Origin: Cylindrodendrum hubeiense
Lineage: Eukaryota > Ascomycota > Sordariomycetes > Hypocreales > Nectriaceae
NCBI GenBank assembly: GCA_014621425.1
Contig: JAANBB010000065.1
Span: 1-64,000, forward strand
DNA length: 64,000 bases
Direction of reading: 5' to 3'
Every line of letters begins with the position of its first letter. The stretch's first letter is position 1. The notes under the pieces were generated by a model. That model did not search any database. It was not told the DNA's origin and was given only the letters and a program-made list of their open reading frames with translations. Both the position numbers and the translations under genes were made by a program. Of the stretch, positions 21,942 through 32,565 are shown in pieces.

Positions 21942-23663
21942 TCAGGACGAAATGGGGATCCACCGGACCGGGACGCCGTCAGATGCAACCTCGTAAGGCT
22001 TGGTCGTCATTTTCCTGGGGGGCAGCGCCCATCGGGCCCGTCCTGGTCGTTGGTCATCCAGTTTGCCGCGTTTGCGCATGGCCATCTCCATGACAGCGAT
22101 GCGGATAAAGTCGGAGTTCTCACGCATCTCACGCTGCCGCATGCCGGGAGGTGATGCCAGGGCGGTCTGGGTGGGGGCTTGCGGCTGTGGCTGCTGAGGT
22201 GCAGGAGACGTTTGAAGCGAAGTTGACGGATAAGGGTTCCGAGAGGACGGAGGAGTGGATCGGGATCGCTGGATCTTGTATGTGCGCATTTGAATTGATG
22301 CAGCAAATGTTCCAGTCCTAAATGTCTTCGATGGTGACTCGATGCGCGAGTTCGTGGTGGGGTTAAGATACCGACGCATGGCCTCGGAAGGAATCTCCTC
22401 GAGGACAGGGGGTCGTCGCTCATCCGCGTAGGGCACGTTGGGATCGATGGTGAGAATCGATCGGGTCAGGAAGTCGTCCGGTGGGATAGAGGGGAAGTTG
22501 ATGGCAGAGAAGGACTTGGCAGCCGACCTCAAAGCTCGCAGCGAAGCAGTCAGGTTAGACTTGAATGCAGACCTCAGCGGCTTAAAGGGCTGGAGAAATG
22601 GTGATTTTGTGGGTGTCTCCTCCGGTTGCGTTGCCGACTTGATTTCGAAATCATCGTCATCAAGACCCCCGCCGGCTAGAGGATGCTCGTCCACAGAGCC
22701 AGGGGGCGACAAAACAGGCTCGAGAGACTTGCGCATCGGGGAAGACCTACTCCTGCGCGACAACGGGCTGGGAGTTCTGGGGGTGTCAAACGAGGAGAGG
22801 CCATCGCTGGTAAAGGAGTCGTCCAAAGATGGAATAGAATCCATGGAATAGGTCCTGGTGGACATGGCATAGCCAAGGTTGCAGTCGCTCACGCTGTCAT
22901 CGTCATCCATGGCGTCCTGTGGCGGGGAGAGGAGCATGTCAAGTGGGCTCTTGCTGAGGGACCAGCTAAGGCCCTTCTCGGAACCATGCTGGCAGTCGAT
23001 AATCTCGTCCACAGTCAAGGACTTGACAGTCCGGCGACGACGTCGTCGCAGCTGTCCGGGTCGGGGAATATCCGTCACAGCAAGGAGTGCGACGAGCGAC
23101 GGGGAAATGGATTCGGGGGAGAAGGAATCCCGGGGTCGTCTGCGCTGCGACGTGTGTCGCTTCTGCGGGTGGGCAATGGGGCGGCTGCCGTTTGTGGTAG
23201 GGATCTTGACAGGGCTGGTAGGGGTTGTCGGTCGTGTGGTTAAACTCGTAGTAGTTGTGGGCGGGCTTGAAGGGGAAAGACATAGAGTCTCCCGCCTGTC
23301 CTTGCGTTTGCCCATATTGGCATCGGAGTTTGGCGGTACCGGAATAGAAGTGATTGTGACGGCGATGTTGTTCTTGTCCTCGTCATACTTGGGCGACCAG
23401 CGCAGGGGAGAGAAGGTCGGCGGCGATGTCGTCGTGGCGGCGGCGTGTAATGGGAGGTCTGGGGAGGTTCGAGCCGACGTCGAGGGAGCGGTTGATAAAA
23501 GGGAGGAGAGGGAGGAGCACGAGGGCTTGGGTGTGGGAGAGGATGTATTATTATTATTAGTCGTAATGCGAGTGTGAGTGCTAGGAGCAGCTGAGGGAGC
23601 CGGGGCAGGAGCGATGTGCTGGCCCTGGCGGTGGGCGAGTAGGAAGGAGCGTGGAGACATCAT
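21942..23663 (-). CDS. Conserved Ser/Pro-rich fungal protein of unknown function
   Basis: Single exon. The open frame extends upstream to 23954, but I choose the ATG at 23663 (MMSPRSFLLAHR) because the upstream 97 codons have a leader-like, unbiased composition; this gives 573 aa. The N-terminal half is Ser/Thr/Pro-rich with basic patches (QLRRRRRRTVKSLTVDEIID). The middle carries many SP and TP sites (FDTPRTPSPLSRRSRSSPMR), so regulation by proline-directed kinases is possible. The C-terminus is more ordered and probably the conserved core: ADERRPPVLEEIPSEAMRRY and IRIAVMEMAMRKRGKL, then PGRARWALPPRK. No catalytic motif, signal peptide or membrane segment was seen. I do not recognise a function. 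The very long ORF-free upstream region suggests complex regulation. Confidence 0.75.
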   Translation of the reverse strand: MMSPRSFLLAHRQGQHIAPAPAPSAAPSTHTRITTNNNNTSSPTPKPSCSSLSSLLSTAPSTSARTSPDLPLHAAATTTSPPTFSPLRWSPKYDEDKNNIAVTITSIPVPPNSDANMGKRKDRRETLCLSPSSPPTTTTSLTTRPTTPTSPVKIPTTNGSRPIAHPQKRHTSQRRRPRDSFSPESISPSLVALLAVTDIPRPGQLRRRRRRTVKSLTVDEIIDCQHGSEKGLSWSLSKSPLDMLLSPPQDAMDDDDSVSDCNLGYAMSTRTYSMDSIPSLDDSFTSDGLSSFDTPRTPSPLSRRSRSSPMRKSLEPVLSPPGSVDEHPLAGGGLDDDDFEIKSATQPEETPTKSPFLQPFKPLRSAFKSNLTASLRALRSAAKSFSAINFPSIPPDDFLTRSILTIDPNVPYADERRPPVLEEIPSEAMRRYLNPTTNSRIESPSKTFRTGTFAASIQMRTYKIQRSRSTPPSSRNPYPSTSLQTSPAPQQPQPQAPTQTALASPPGMRQREMRENSDFIRIAVMEMAMRKRGKLDDQRPGRARWALPPRKMTTKPYEVASDGVPVRWIPISS

Positions 23664-26600
23664 AGTGGCACTTGCACTAGTACCGAGCACCCCGGGGCGA
23701 GACCAGTGCGGCAGGCAGGTGTTGGCGGGTGGGGATTGGAGCGCGGTCCGGTTGGCATGTCTCGCTGCGTCAGCGGGGGAAGGGTGGTAAGGCACCCGGA
23801 TTCCAGCGCCTTCGGTGCGCTGAAGGGCGGTGCTCCCAGCGTGTTTCGGGGCGGTGCTCCAGTGGACCTTCAGTGGCGTGTACCACGCTTCAGCTTGGGC
23901 CAGGGGGCGTTTCGCGTCAGCCTGGATTGCTGGATTGGAATCAATCCCGGGCACACTCTCACTCAGCGTAGAGTCAGACTCGGCCCAGGTCTCAGCTTCT
24001 CACAACGCTTCCCTCTTTCTGTTTCGCTCTCCCCGCTTGTCTTTGTCTGCGTCAAAGGGGGGGAAACAGATGATCCAGGCCCCTTCAGTCAGCCCCGGAC
24101 ATGGGATCCGGGCTAGGGAGTTGAAGGGTCCGTGAAGTCGTTCGGGGATGACCGCCTGTATGTCCGGCGGTTCTGAGTACGTAAAACCAACCCTTGGATT
24201 GGCCGGCGGCCAGGAGAGACAGCGACAACCAACGTCGGCCAAGAGCGACGACAAATCCAAAGATCACGGGAGCGAATCACGATGCCGCTGTGCGTCCGCC
24301 GATGAGGTATGTAAATGCGCTAGATGGCGGGTCGTTCCTTGCAGCTCTACTCTCTGAACGCTTCTGCAGTGTTGTGCTCCGGTCGGGGCTGTCTGAGGCA
24401 GTCGAGCGCGTGCGCGTGTGCGTAAGGCACCGGTCGGAGGCGTTGTCGAATCGTGGGGCCGCGGAGATCCGGTGGACCATATCGGGAGGGTGCGACGTCG
24501 TTGGTTGATTGGCGGCAAAGTCAAAGAGAGCCTCGAAACAAGCAGAACGATGAACGTGGAAGAAGAGAATTGAGAGGATTGATTTCTCTCGGCCTGAGTT
24601 GCTCTCAGGTCGGCGGTGATAGGGACTTATTATGAGGCCGGGGCGCGAGCGTCCCGATTTCGTGGCGTGGGGGAGAGCACGGGGAAGGGGGGTGTAATCG
24701 GTATCGATACGGACTGCGCTTGCTTGGTCCGGGAGCGAGAGCTGATTGATGAGGCGCCAAGCGGGTGTCTGTGGTTGAGTACAATCCACGGGATCAGTCA
24801 CGGCGTCAGCCCAACAAACGTCCAGCCGGCAAGGAAATAACAGGCCAGGCCTCGGTGACACGCGCAGGGGCAGGTCCCGAAAGAGCGGAAGGAAACTGGG
24901 AAGTCGGTTGGGTGAATGCCTGGATGGGTGACTGGATGCCTGAGCGGCGGTGACTAGATGGATCAGGCAATGGGTGAATACGCAGTCAACTCGATAGGAG
25001 CCAGATGGCACAGCAGCAGTCGTCGACCGCCTTGGGGCCTGCGGCTCCCCTTATATCCGGTGCGTCCCCTCCGTCACTCTGCCTCTTTATCCACGCCGGC
25101 CTTTTGGTGCGAATACGCTTTCAATGGCGGCGGTCTGATCAGAGCCGTGGCCTTCTCGATTCGGCCGGCGCATCACCACTCTGCACAAGGTACGAGATAA
25201 CGATAGAGCTGCGGCGCTCCACCACCCTTACTTTCTCCCACACGCCCCCGGCTGCTGATAAGCAATTACCTCTCGCCGAGCGGGTCGACATGGGATGGAA
25301 TCGGATGGGATAGGACGGATGGATGGCATGGGGAGAGGCGGGATGGTATGGGGAGAGGCGGGATGCACACCTGCCGAGAAACTACTCGCTGGCTTGCCGA
25401 TGACCTGCTTTCTTTGTCCATGGTCATCGGCCGGCAATTCGCACAACGCCCCCAGAGTCATCCCTGGGGGGTTTATCCATCATCCCGTGCAGCGCGCGAT
25501 GTGAAATGTGAGAGCGTGGGATGTGCGTTCCTCCAACCCGTCAACAGAATCGGATCTCGTAACAGATCCAAGCCGTGGCCGTATCGCCTTCACACTCAGT
25601 CAGAGTCATGGTCAGCCAGCCTCAAAGTTGCGAAACAAGTCGCACTTAAACCCGACAGGGCCGTCGGCAAACCACCGACGCTTCTCCGACCAACCCGGCC
25701 GCGTCGTCGGACGGGAGCGATGCTTATCAAGATTCATCCTTGCCTACCTCTGGCAGCAACGCAGCACAAAAGGGCCAGTTCCGCCGCCACGCCGCGTCCA
25801 CTCACAGCGTCGTACTGTCTCTGCCTTCCGTATTGCTCCCATCCCGGACCCTCATGAAGCAAGCGAGAAGCAGGCCAGCGAGGGCCAGCCAGCCCTCACC
25901 TCATATCCTGTCCAATGTCTGGCCTCATCTGCGGGATCTGGACCGAGGGTACAGGCCAGTGAGACAATGATCCATCTGAGACGGCGCCATGTCCTTGGTG
26001 CGAATCCCTTGCCGAGGGGGGGGGACTGTGGCTTCCATTCCCTTCACCCCACGAATTCCGATTCATCCATTGGATTGGGCGGAGCGTTGTGTTGTCTTAG
26101 GCGCGATGCGCAAGGACAAACGGGGTAGGTACTGTAGTGTCTGCATCGTCGGCATCTTGGTTGTTGTCTCGTTTTCTCCGGCAACTGCCCACCCGTTTTC
26201 CTCCTGAATGGCCATGCCGGAACCATCACCAGAGGGCCTTGACACATCTATTGTGCTTCTAGTTCCTTATCCACAGCCCTGGGTGCTTCATCCCACGGTG
26301 ACATCATCAGTGACACCCCAAAGGTGCGCATGGACTTGATCACGCGAGCCTGTCATTCTGGTCAGTCCTTGTGCGACACAGCGAGCGTCAAAGTAGCTCC
26401 CGCGAACCAAAGCAGCGAGGCCAAACCAAGCTGGCATTTTGGGTTCAATACCTCCCGCCACATCCGCGCTGGGGGCCCGGGATGGGTGCCCGGGCTGGGT
26501 GTCAGGGCTGGGCCTCGTGTCCCGTCGACTGGCCCCATCAGTTGATGACGGACTGCCGCGGAAAAGGTGGCTAGGCCTGGGCTGGCCTGGGGTTTCTTAT

Positions 26601-27993
26601 CATCCGCTCCCCATTCGTCGCTCGTTTTGGTCCTGCGCCGCACCGTCATACGCCAGCCACCAGTCTCTCCGTCATCCGAAAACGCGGGGTCGGCTCTCCA
26701 TCCTGCAGGGTCTGCCTGAGCTTCCAGCTGATCGGCGCCCGCCTGTTTCCTGTCTGTTGCCTGTCAGTGGGAAGGACGCGACAGACGCAATGTGTGTTGC
26801 ATTGCACTTAGGGGAATCAAGACAGTCACGCAGCGATCGGAATGCTGGGCCGTCATGCCATCGAGATTTCGCGTTGTTTGTTGTTTTTTCAGGGATCGTT
26901 CCCGCCGGGAATCCTCACGTGCTGTGTGCCCTGCTGCTGGCCTGCATGTCTTAGGCTGGAATCCAATTACCTCAGCAGTCCCAACTCCCCGTCGTCCCGC
27001 TTTGGACAGCTCTCTCGGGCGTATACCTTAGGTAGGTAGGTACCTCCCTGCTTAGGTAGGTAGCTGACGCTATCAAGGTTTGCACAACGTTCCTGGGACA
27101 AAGTGTAACGAAAATAGGCCTTATTCTAATTGATATCATGATTGCGCTTCCTCATAAATCCGCACCCAGCGCTGTTTGCGCTGTTTGCCCCGTATCTCAA
27201 CGCCTTGGAACCAGCTAACACCTGCACCCCAAGTCGCTAACCCGCTGGTCCAACTCGCTGGTGGCCCGGGTCTGGGCCGACTTCTTCAATCCCCCAACGC
27301 TAACAGCAGTCTCCGACAACGGAGTCGGCTGCTTATCAGACCATGACTCCGGGTACTGACTCGGTCCTTGGATGCGTATCTGATGCCCGACTTTTCCGAA
27401 CCTAATATCTAATTCCATGCTCTGCCTTCCTTATCTGAAGATGTGAGTCTAAGATGGTTAAAAACTGGAGCGCAATGCGGTGCACTTCCTCTTTCGGCGA
27501 GTACGTACCCAAGCCACGATGCGACTGCAACAATGCACGCTTAAACCCGGCGGTTCGTGACGACGGCCAAGCAGCTTCCCCGGAGTTCGTGGCATTTACC
27601 GGGTTTCCTTTTCTACCCCTGTTTGTTGCAGATCATTGCAATCACCGAGAACTATTTGCAAAAGACCCTTTTTCTTTGGGCGAAAAGCGCGCATCTTCTG
27701 CACGCGAAGTCGAGATCATCGGCCGGTAAGCAAATTAGTCGCACCCCCTCATCGATACGAGCGACGACCATGATAATATGGGTAATTATCTGATGATGCA
27801 GGCCTTCTTTTTGTTGGATTTTTATCGTGCCTGTTTCTGACTAGTGCTGTTCACGCACGCACGTGCGATCTACTGTTGCGACCCAGCACAATGTAATCCT
27901 ACACTCTGCTTTTGTAGTGCTCCCACAGACTATATCACGATCCGCCATTTCCCTCATCGCCATACTAAGCAGGAGCCGGTGTACGCCTTTAAT
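23664..27993. other. Long ORF-poor upstream region
   Basis: About 4.3 kb between the start of the Ser/Pro-rich gene and the stop of the DUF6604-like gene. Translations of all longer ORFs are motif-free and overlap on several frames. It contains a perfect-looking 20-bp tandem repeat at 25321-25360 and a TAGGTAGG/TACCTCC cluster at 27027-27063. Composition falls from GC-rich to more AT-rich towards 27.5 kb. It may include a long leader, distal promoter elements or unannotated non-coding RNA; nothing specific could be proved. Confidence 0.45.
25321..25372. repeat. 20-bp tandem repeat
   Basis: The unit ggatggcatggggagaggcg is followed directly by a second copy with one change (c to t) at 25341-25360, then a partial ggatg. 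The preceding 30 bp are also ggatgg-rich, suggesting slippage expansion. Confidence 0.8.
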
Positions 27994-30504
27994 TTATTCC
28001 TCCTCCTGGAAGTCTATGCCAAAGCCACTGGTCTTCTCCATCATGCCCACAAGGAATTCCCCTGTGCCAACCGCAATCATATCGGCAATAACTTCAGCTG
28101 CCATGCGTAGTGCCGTAACATCCTTGCGAACATTAGCACCATCTGCCAACCTAAAAATGTATCCAACTACAAACGGGAGTTGGCTCTCGTTTTCCAGGTA
28201 GGTTGGGCCGAAGGAAGTGCGTAAAACTGCGTCGCAATGCGTTTTGACAATCCTGAGGATACCCCAGCACCACCGGTGCAGGTCCATGTATGGAAAGGTG
28301 AATTCGAGAGCTTCGGCTTGCATTGACAAGGCAAGCGATTTCACAAGCTCTGAGGGGGAGAGCCGGCCCCCATCGGAAATATTCCTCCGTCGCTTCTTGG
28401 CAGTTTCTTGGTGTGCCCGTCTCTTCTGCTTCAACCTTTCTGGGTCGTCAATTTGAGCTAGGATCAGAGTGCCATCCTCTTTCGTGCTCTCCACTTCGTT
28501 TTGGCTGCGTGAGATGATGTTGTCGACATGCTCCGGGGTCCAGTCGACCTGCCCTCCCTTCCTCAGATATATCTCCATGAACAGGCTCGAAACAGGCGCG
28601 GCGCCCTTGATCCAGCGCGGTCCGGCCCGGGAGGAAACGTCCTGGAGCCTTTGTATTCGATTTGGTGCGCGAGGTCTGCTGTTGGTTACAACAGAAGCAG
28701 AAGTTCCCATTTGCAACGAGAACCGCTTGAGGTATTCGGATGTGTTTCGTGGCCTCCTTCCAACGAAAAAGGTTGAGTCTCCGAGATTAGTGAGTACAAC
28801 TTCCATGTCCACCCACAAGTCCTTCAGTAAGCGCTCCTGCTGAACAGCGTTATAGAGATGGGCAGTGTAGGTTATTGACCCCCACGCGTTAGAAATAGCG
28901 ATTCCAAGCTCGAACATGCCAGCACGGAAATGATACAAGGCCAATCCAGCCAATATCGGGGAATACCCAAGAAGTCGATACTTCTCCCTCGGCTCCCCAA
29001 TATCGGACTTCCGCGAAAACTTCTTCTTAGCAACATAGACAGGGTCACGTGTGAACCATGTGATGGATTCGCGAAACCTCCGAAGCATGTTCTCGTTGGA
29101 CTCGGGCCAATCCGGGGACTCCAAATTTTGGTGATACTTGAAATGGCCATCAATCATGTTACCAATGGCCGACACTTCCTGTATCAGAGCAGAGACCACA
29201 CCTTTAGCACGACTTCTCAGGATATGATGGATATCGAGGACGGCCTGTGTAGCGAAGACAAGAGGGAAAGAAACCTCTTGTGTCTGGTCCAGTTCCTTTA
29301 TTCCGCGAATAAACTCATCTTCCACAGGATAATCAGGGACAAGACGAGCAAGAGCGACTGCCTCGGGGAAGAATTCTGTGAGAATTATATTGTCCTCGGT
29401 GAACTTTTCATGCCCGGTTTTCACATCCCGGTTACTTTCAGGATCATAGACGCCTAACATTCCCTCTTTGTAGATTGGGATATTCTGTGGCGAGAGAACC
29501 TTGGCAAAACTCTCGATCAAGCGGCCAGCATTCAAATAGGTCTCATCAGCAATCTCGTAGAAGTCGTGTTGTGTGGCTCCGTTGAACCAAGCTAAAGTCT
29601 CGTCCAGAGAACAACCCTCGCGTTCATGAGCAATCATGAAGAATAACTTTTTGCAGACATCGAGGGCGCCCCCGTGATCTTTAAATATAGGTAAAACATC
29701 TTCCATGAGGTTCCTTGCGAGGTCGAGGGCTGTGTTGGTTGCCACGGCTGCAGTGGCGAGTTCAGAGAATCCATCACGATAATTTGACCAGATCCATTTG
29801 ATGCGTGACCGGATTTTATCCAGGTCATCCAACATCATGGCGAAAGCCATGATAGCATCCTCAAATCTATTCTGTAGCTCGGCTTCATAAGTGACCATGT
29901 CCTCTGTAGATTTCTCTGGTCTTTCGATGTTGGGTGCATCCAAGAACTCCTGGGATGGTTCGTAGACCTGGAGCCCACTGAACCGGGTGGTCATCATTTC
30001 AGGCGAATCAGAGGAAGTAGGCATAGTCTTTGTAGACATCCGAGGCCTGAGAACTTCTCTAACTTTCTCCAGAATGCCAACAAAGTAGAAGTGCTTAAGG
30101 TCGGAGTCGGGAGCAGTCTCCATTCCATGCTCGCTCAACTGGGTCCCAAAGCTGGACCTCACAGCGATGACCCTGTCGATTGTTTTGGAGAAGGAGTCAG
30201 GGACCAAGATGAGAGGTTTTTTAGTGCTGAAGATAAATTCTGCCAGAGGAATAAAGTCATTGATGGCGATGATGTGTTTCTCGCCCGTTTCCCTAGCGGC
30301 GGGAGCCGGCACTTTCCCCTTTCTTTTGCCCCTCTTCCTAGCCTTCGCTTTGGGTTTCTCATCTGCTTTCGGTTGAGAATTGACAGGTGTCAGTAAATCG
30401 GCAGGATAGCCACACCTCTTCGCAGTAGATGCGAGCCAAGAAGCGACGGAATCAGTATATTTCTTGTATTCCTGATCCACGCTGATCAAGGAGCTTGGCA
30501 ACAT
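27994..30504 (-). CDS. DUF6604-type fungal accessory protein
   Basis: Single exon, 836 aa. The N-terminus MLPSSLISVDQEYKKYTDSV, then ASWLASTAKRCGYPADLL, is characteristic of the DUF6604 domain found in large, variable families of filamentous ascomycetes. It is followed by a Lys/Arg-rich linker (KAKARKRGKRKGKVPAP) and IIAINDFIPLAEFI, then SFFGTQL-like and FVGILEKVREVLRPR segments. The remaining two thirds are mostly helical without a catalytic motif that I can identify. A basic block (KQKRRAHQETAKKRRRN) may act as a nuclear signal. No signal peptide or membrane span. Function unknown. Such genes are usually copy-variable and sit in accessory DNA, which matches this neighbourhood. The ATG at 30504 fits the family start. 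Confidence 0.85.
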   Translation of the reverse strand: MLPSSLISVDQEYKKYTDSVASWLASTAKRCGYPADLLTPVNSQPKADEKPKAKARKRGKRKGKVPAPAARETGEKHIIAINDFIPLAEFIFSTKKPLILVPDSFSKTIDRVIAVRSSFGTQLSEHGMETAPDSDLKHFYFVGILEKVREVLRPRMSTKTMPTSSDSPEMMTTRFSGLQVYEPSQEFLDAPNIERPEKSTEDMVTYEAELQNRFEDAIMAFAMMLDDLDKIRSRIKWIWSNYRDGFSELATAAVATNTALDLARNLMEDVLPIFKDHGGALDVCKKLFFMIAHEREGCSLDETLAWFNGATQHDFYEIADETYLNAGRLIESFAKVLSPQNIPIYKEGMLGVYDPESNRDVKTGHEKFTEDNIILTEFFPEAVALARLVPDYPVEDEFIRGIKELDQTQEVSFPLVFATQAVLDIHHILRSRAKGVVSALIQEVSAIGNMIDGHFKYHQNLESPDWPESNENMLRRFRESITWFTRDPVYVAKKKFSRKSDIGEPREKYRLLGYSPILAGLALYHFRAGMFELGIAISNAWGSITYTAHLYNAVQQERLLKDLWVDMEVVLTNLGDSTFFVGRRPRNTSEYLKRFSLQMGTSASVVTNSRPRAPNRIQRLQDVSSRAGPRWIKGAAPVSSLFMEIYLRKGGQVDWTPEHVDNIISRSQNEVESTKEDGTLILAQIDDPERLKQKRRAHQETAKKRRRNISDGGRLSPSELVKSLALSMQAEALEFTFPYMDLHRWCWGILRIVKTHCDAVLRTSFGPTYLENESQLPFVVGYIFRLADGANVRKDVTALRMAAEVIADMIAVGTGEFLVGMMEKTSGFGIDFQEEE

Positions 30505-32565
30505 TTTGGCGGAGTGTAATTGTAGCCACTGATGGTTGCTCGAATGAGTGGGAGAGTGGTGGGGAAAGCCAGATCATGAGATGGAAGCTCAGGATTCCGT
30601 TGGGGTATTAAGCCTCGTACGTTCACGTGTGACGGACCTTTGCAGCTTCGGGTTCAAACACTGTTTCATTCACATTCATCTATAGCAGTTGCTTCTATTT
30701 ATAGCAGTCGCCGTTAGAAGAAGGAGTCGTCAGGGTGGGGGTTAATTGCGTTTTCCTAGCTCAGCTATTTCAGCTGTGACGCTGCCTGTCAGCCGAATTG
30801 GCCTGAGAGAAAAGTCGGCTCTGCAAAAGGTCCGGATCTTCAGTGGCTGTCACATCTGGCAGCCTTTGCCCTCTATTGCAGTCTCTGATAATAGCCGTAT
30901 CTATCCTTCAGCTGGATAAAAGCTTATCAGGCTATCGTCATTGAAGGTCATCATCACCATCAGAGCCGTCATAGAAGGACCTTTTGGGCTGCATTTGCTT
31001 TTTCCTATTTAGCTGAAGTCTCTATCCTTCCCAGCATATTCAGCAACCGAAGCCATTTACATCACTATGATGATGTTGATCTATAAGCAGGTTCTAGCAG
31101 GCTCCAGGAGGTCTCTCTAGATCCATCTATCACTACGGTTCTTACGACCTCTAGCTAGTCATGAAATCAAGCACATTCCACACACATTGTCTATGCCCCC
31201 CGTTTTCATGATCAGATGCAACAGTGGCGGTTGCATTGTCAAGAAAACCTAGTTCCTGTTGCATTGTCAAAAAACTTAGATCATGGTGTCAATAGAGCTT
31301 AGATCCGGTGGGGTCCTCCATCATCCATGGCATTAGACTTCGACCTAGATCAACCTCAATGAACTAGATCGTCGGCATCCGACGGGATCATTGATATAAG
31401 GGTATCTGGAATATCCGGATCCTTAGGGATAAATAACTGGCTTTCCTCCTTGCTATATTGATGGAAAAACAAGAACTTCCATCGTCCCCAACTGCATCCC
31501 TCATCTAGTCTGTCGAATACTCAGGATGGATGAGATTGCGCAGTTATAGTGAGGCAAGCGACGGACAAAGTCTGGAGGTATACCGGTGCAATAGCATGGA
31601 GTATTTCTATCCGCATACAAATACAAAGCTTAGCCCCTAAGTTTTGACTAAATTATGTACACTAAAACACTTATATCTTTCACCTAAAAGTAAACTTTTA
31701 TAATCAGACCTAACAAATAACCAAAATAAAAGGCAGTATTGGGTTAGATAAATATTAATGATTAGACTTCTTGGGTTTCTCTTGGTGAAATGTCGTTTTA
31801 GGTGTATTGCTGATAATTATCGAAATGGCTGCATGAGGATGTGTGCGAATAGCAGTCCGAAATTGGTGGCCGAAATTTGGAGATACGTTTGAGTGATGTT
31901 GCTCAGTAATTAGAGCTCATCACAACAGTTCCACTTTTGATTTATGAGACATAGCTATCACACTAAAAAGAGTATTCCTCAAAGCGTGAGATCGTTCTGG
32001 CGCTTCCCTCCGTCTCTGCCATTTGTGATGTAAACCTACCCTAGACTGTATTCATCATTCAGGCGCCGATCCTGGTGTGAAGCAGCCGTTGCAACTCAGT
32101 CTCAAGGGAAAACACTGAATCCACATATAAGTGGACCTAAATCACGTTAAATCGAAGCTAGGGAGATTAGCGAGAGTTAGGCGCTCATCAAGCCTCACCG
32201 CTGCAAAGACCGAATCAGTGCCGATATTGCTGTGAGACACCAAATTCCAAATTCCGGACGGGACGGAGAGTTACGGAAATTTTGACGGCTAGAGACAGTT
32301 GCTCTGATCCACTTGCAATTTTGAAACTATTACAATCTACGGTTCAATTCTGTCATGCATCAATATTCTCCAACATCTTTATTCCACTAATGTGACCCAC
32401 ATCTAGTAAGGTGCCCTTAAGTCCTCGATAAGTGCGCGTGGTTCTCCGAACTTTATTCTTCGATTTGTCACTTGGCACCCTAGGATCCCCAACATCCAAC
32501 GCAGAGGTAATCAGGTACAGAATCAGTATTCCCATACACGTTCTGCGACATTGGCAGCTTCAGCG
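30505..32565. other. AT-rich intergenic region with repeat relics
   Basis: About 2 kb with no gene. It holds short imperfect duplications: tatagcagt[tc]gc at about 30682-30712, and gttgcattgtcaa at about 31229 and 31258. It also holds one copy of a dispersed repeat (31613-31861). The high AT content and many stops suggest degenerate mobile-element DNA, possibly mutated by RIP; that cause is inference. Confidence 0.5.
31613..31861 (+). repeat. Dispersed repeat A, copy 1
   Basis: Aligns with 40664-40901 in the same orientation. A 19-bp identical core (aatacaaagcttagcccct) lies at 31620-31638. Later shared blocks include acacttatat, gatgtgtgcgaatagca and ggtgtattgctgataatt-like stretches, with several small indels. 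Similarity ends abruptly after about 31861. No ORF. Confidence 0.75.

Noticed and set aside
23664..23954. Upstream extension of the Ser/Pro-rich protein
   Set aside because: The frame is open, but its composition is unlike the rest and the MMSPRS start is more natural; kept as leader.
28930..29457. 175-codon plus-strand ORF
   Set aside because: It is antisense to the intact DUF6604-like gene and has no recognisable motif.
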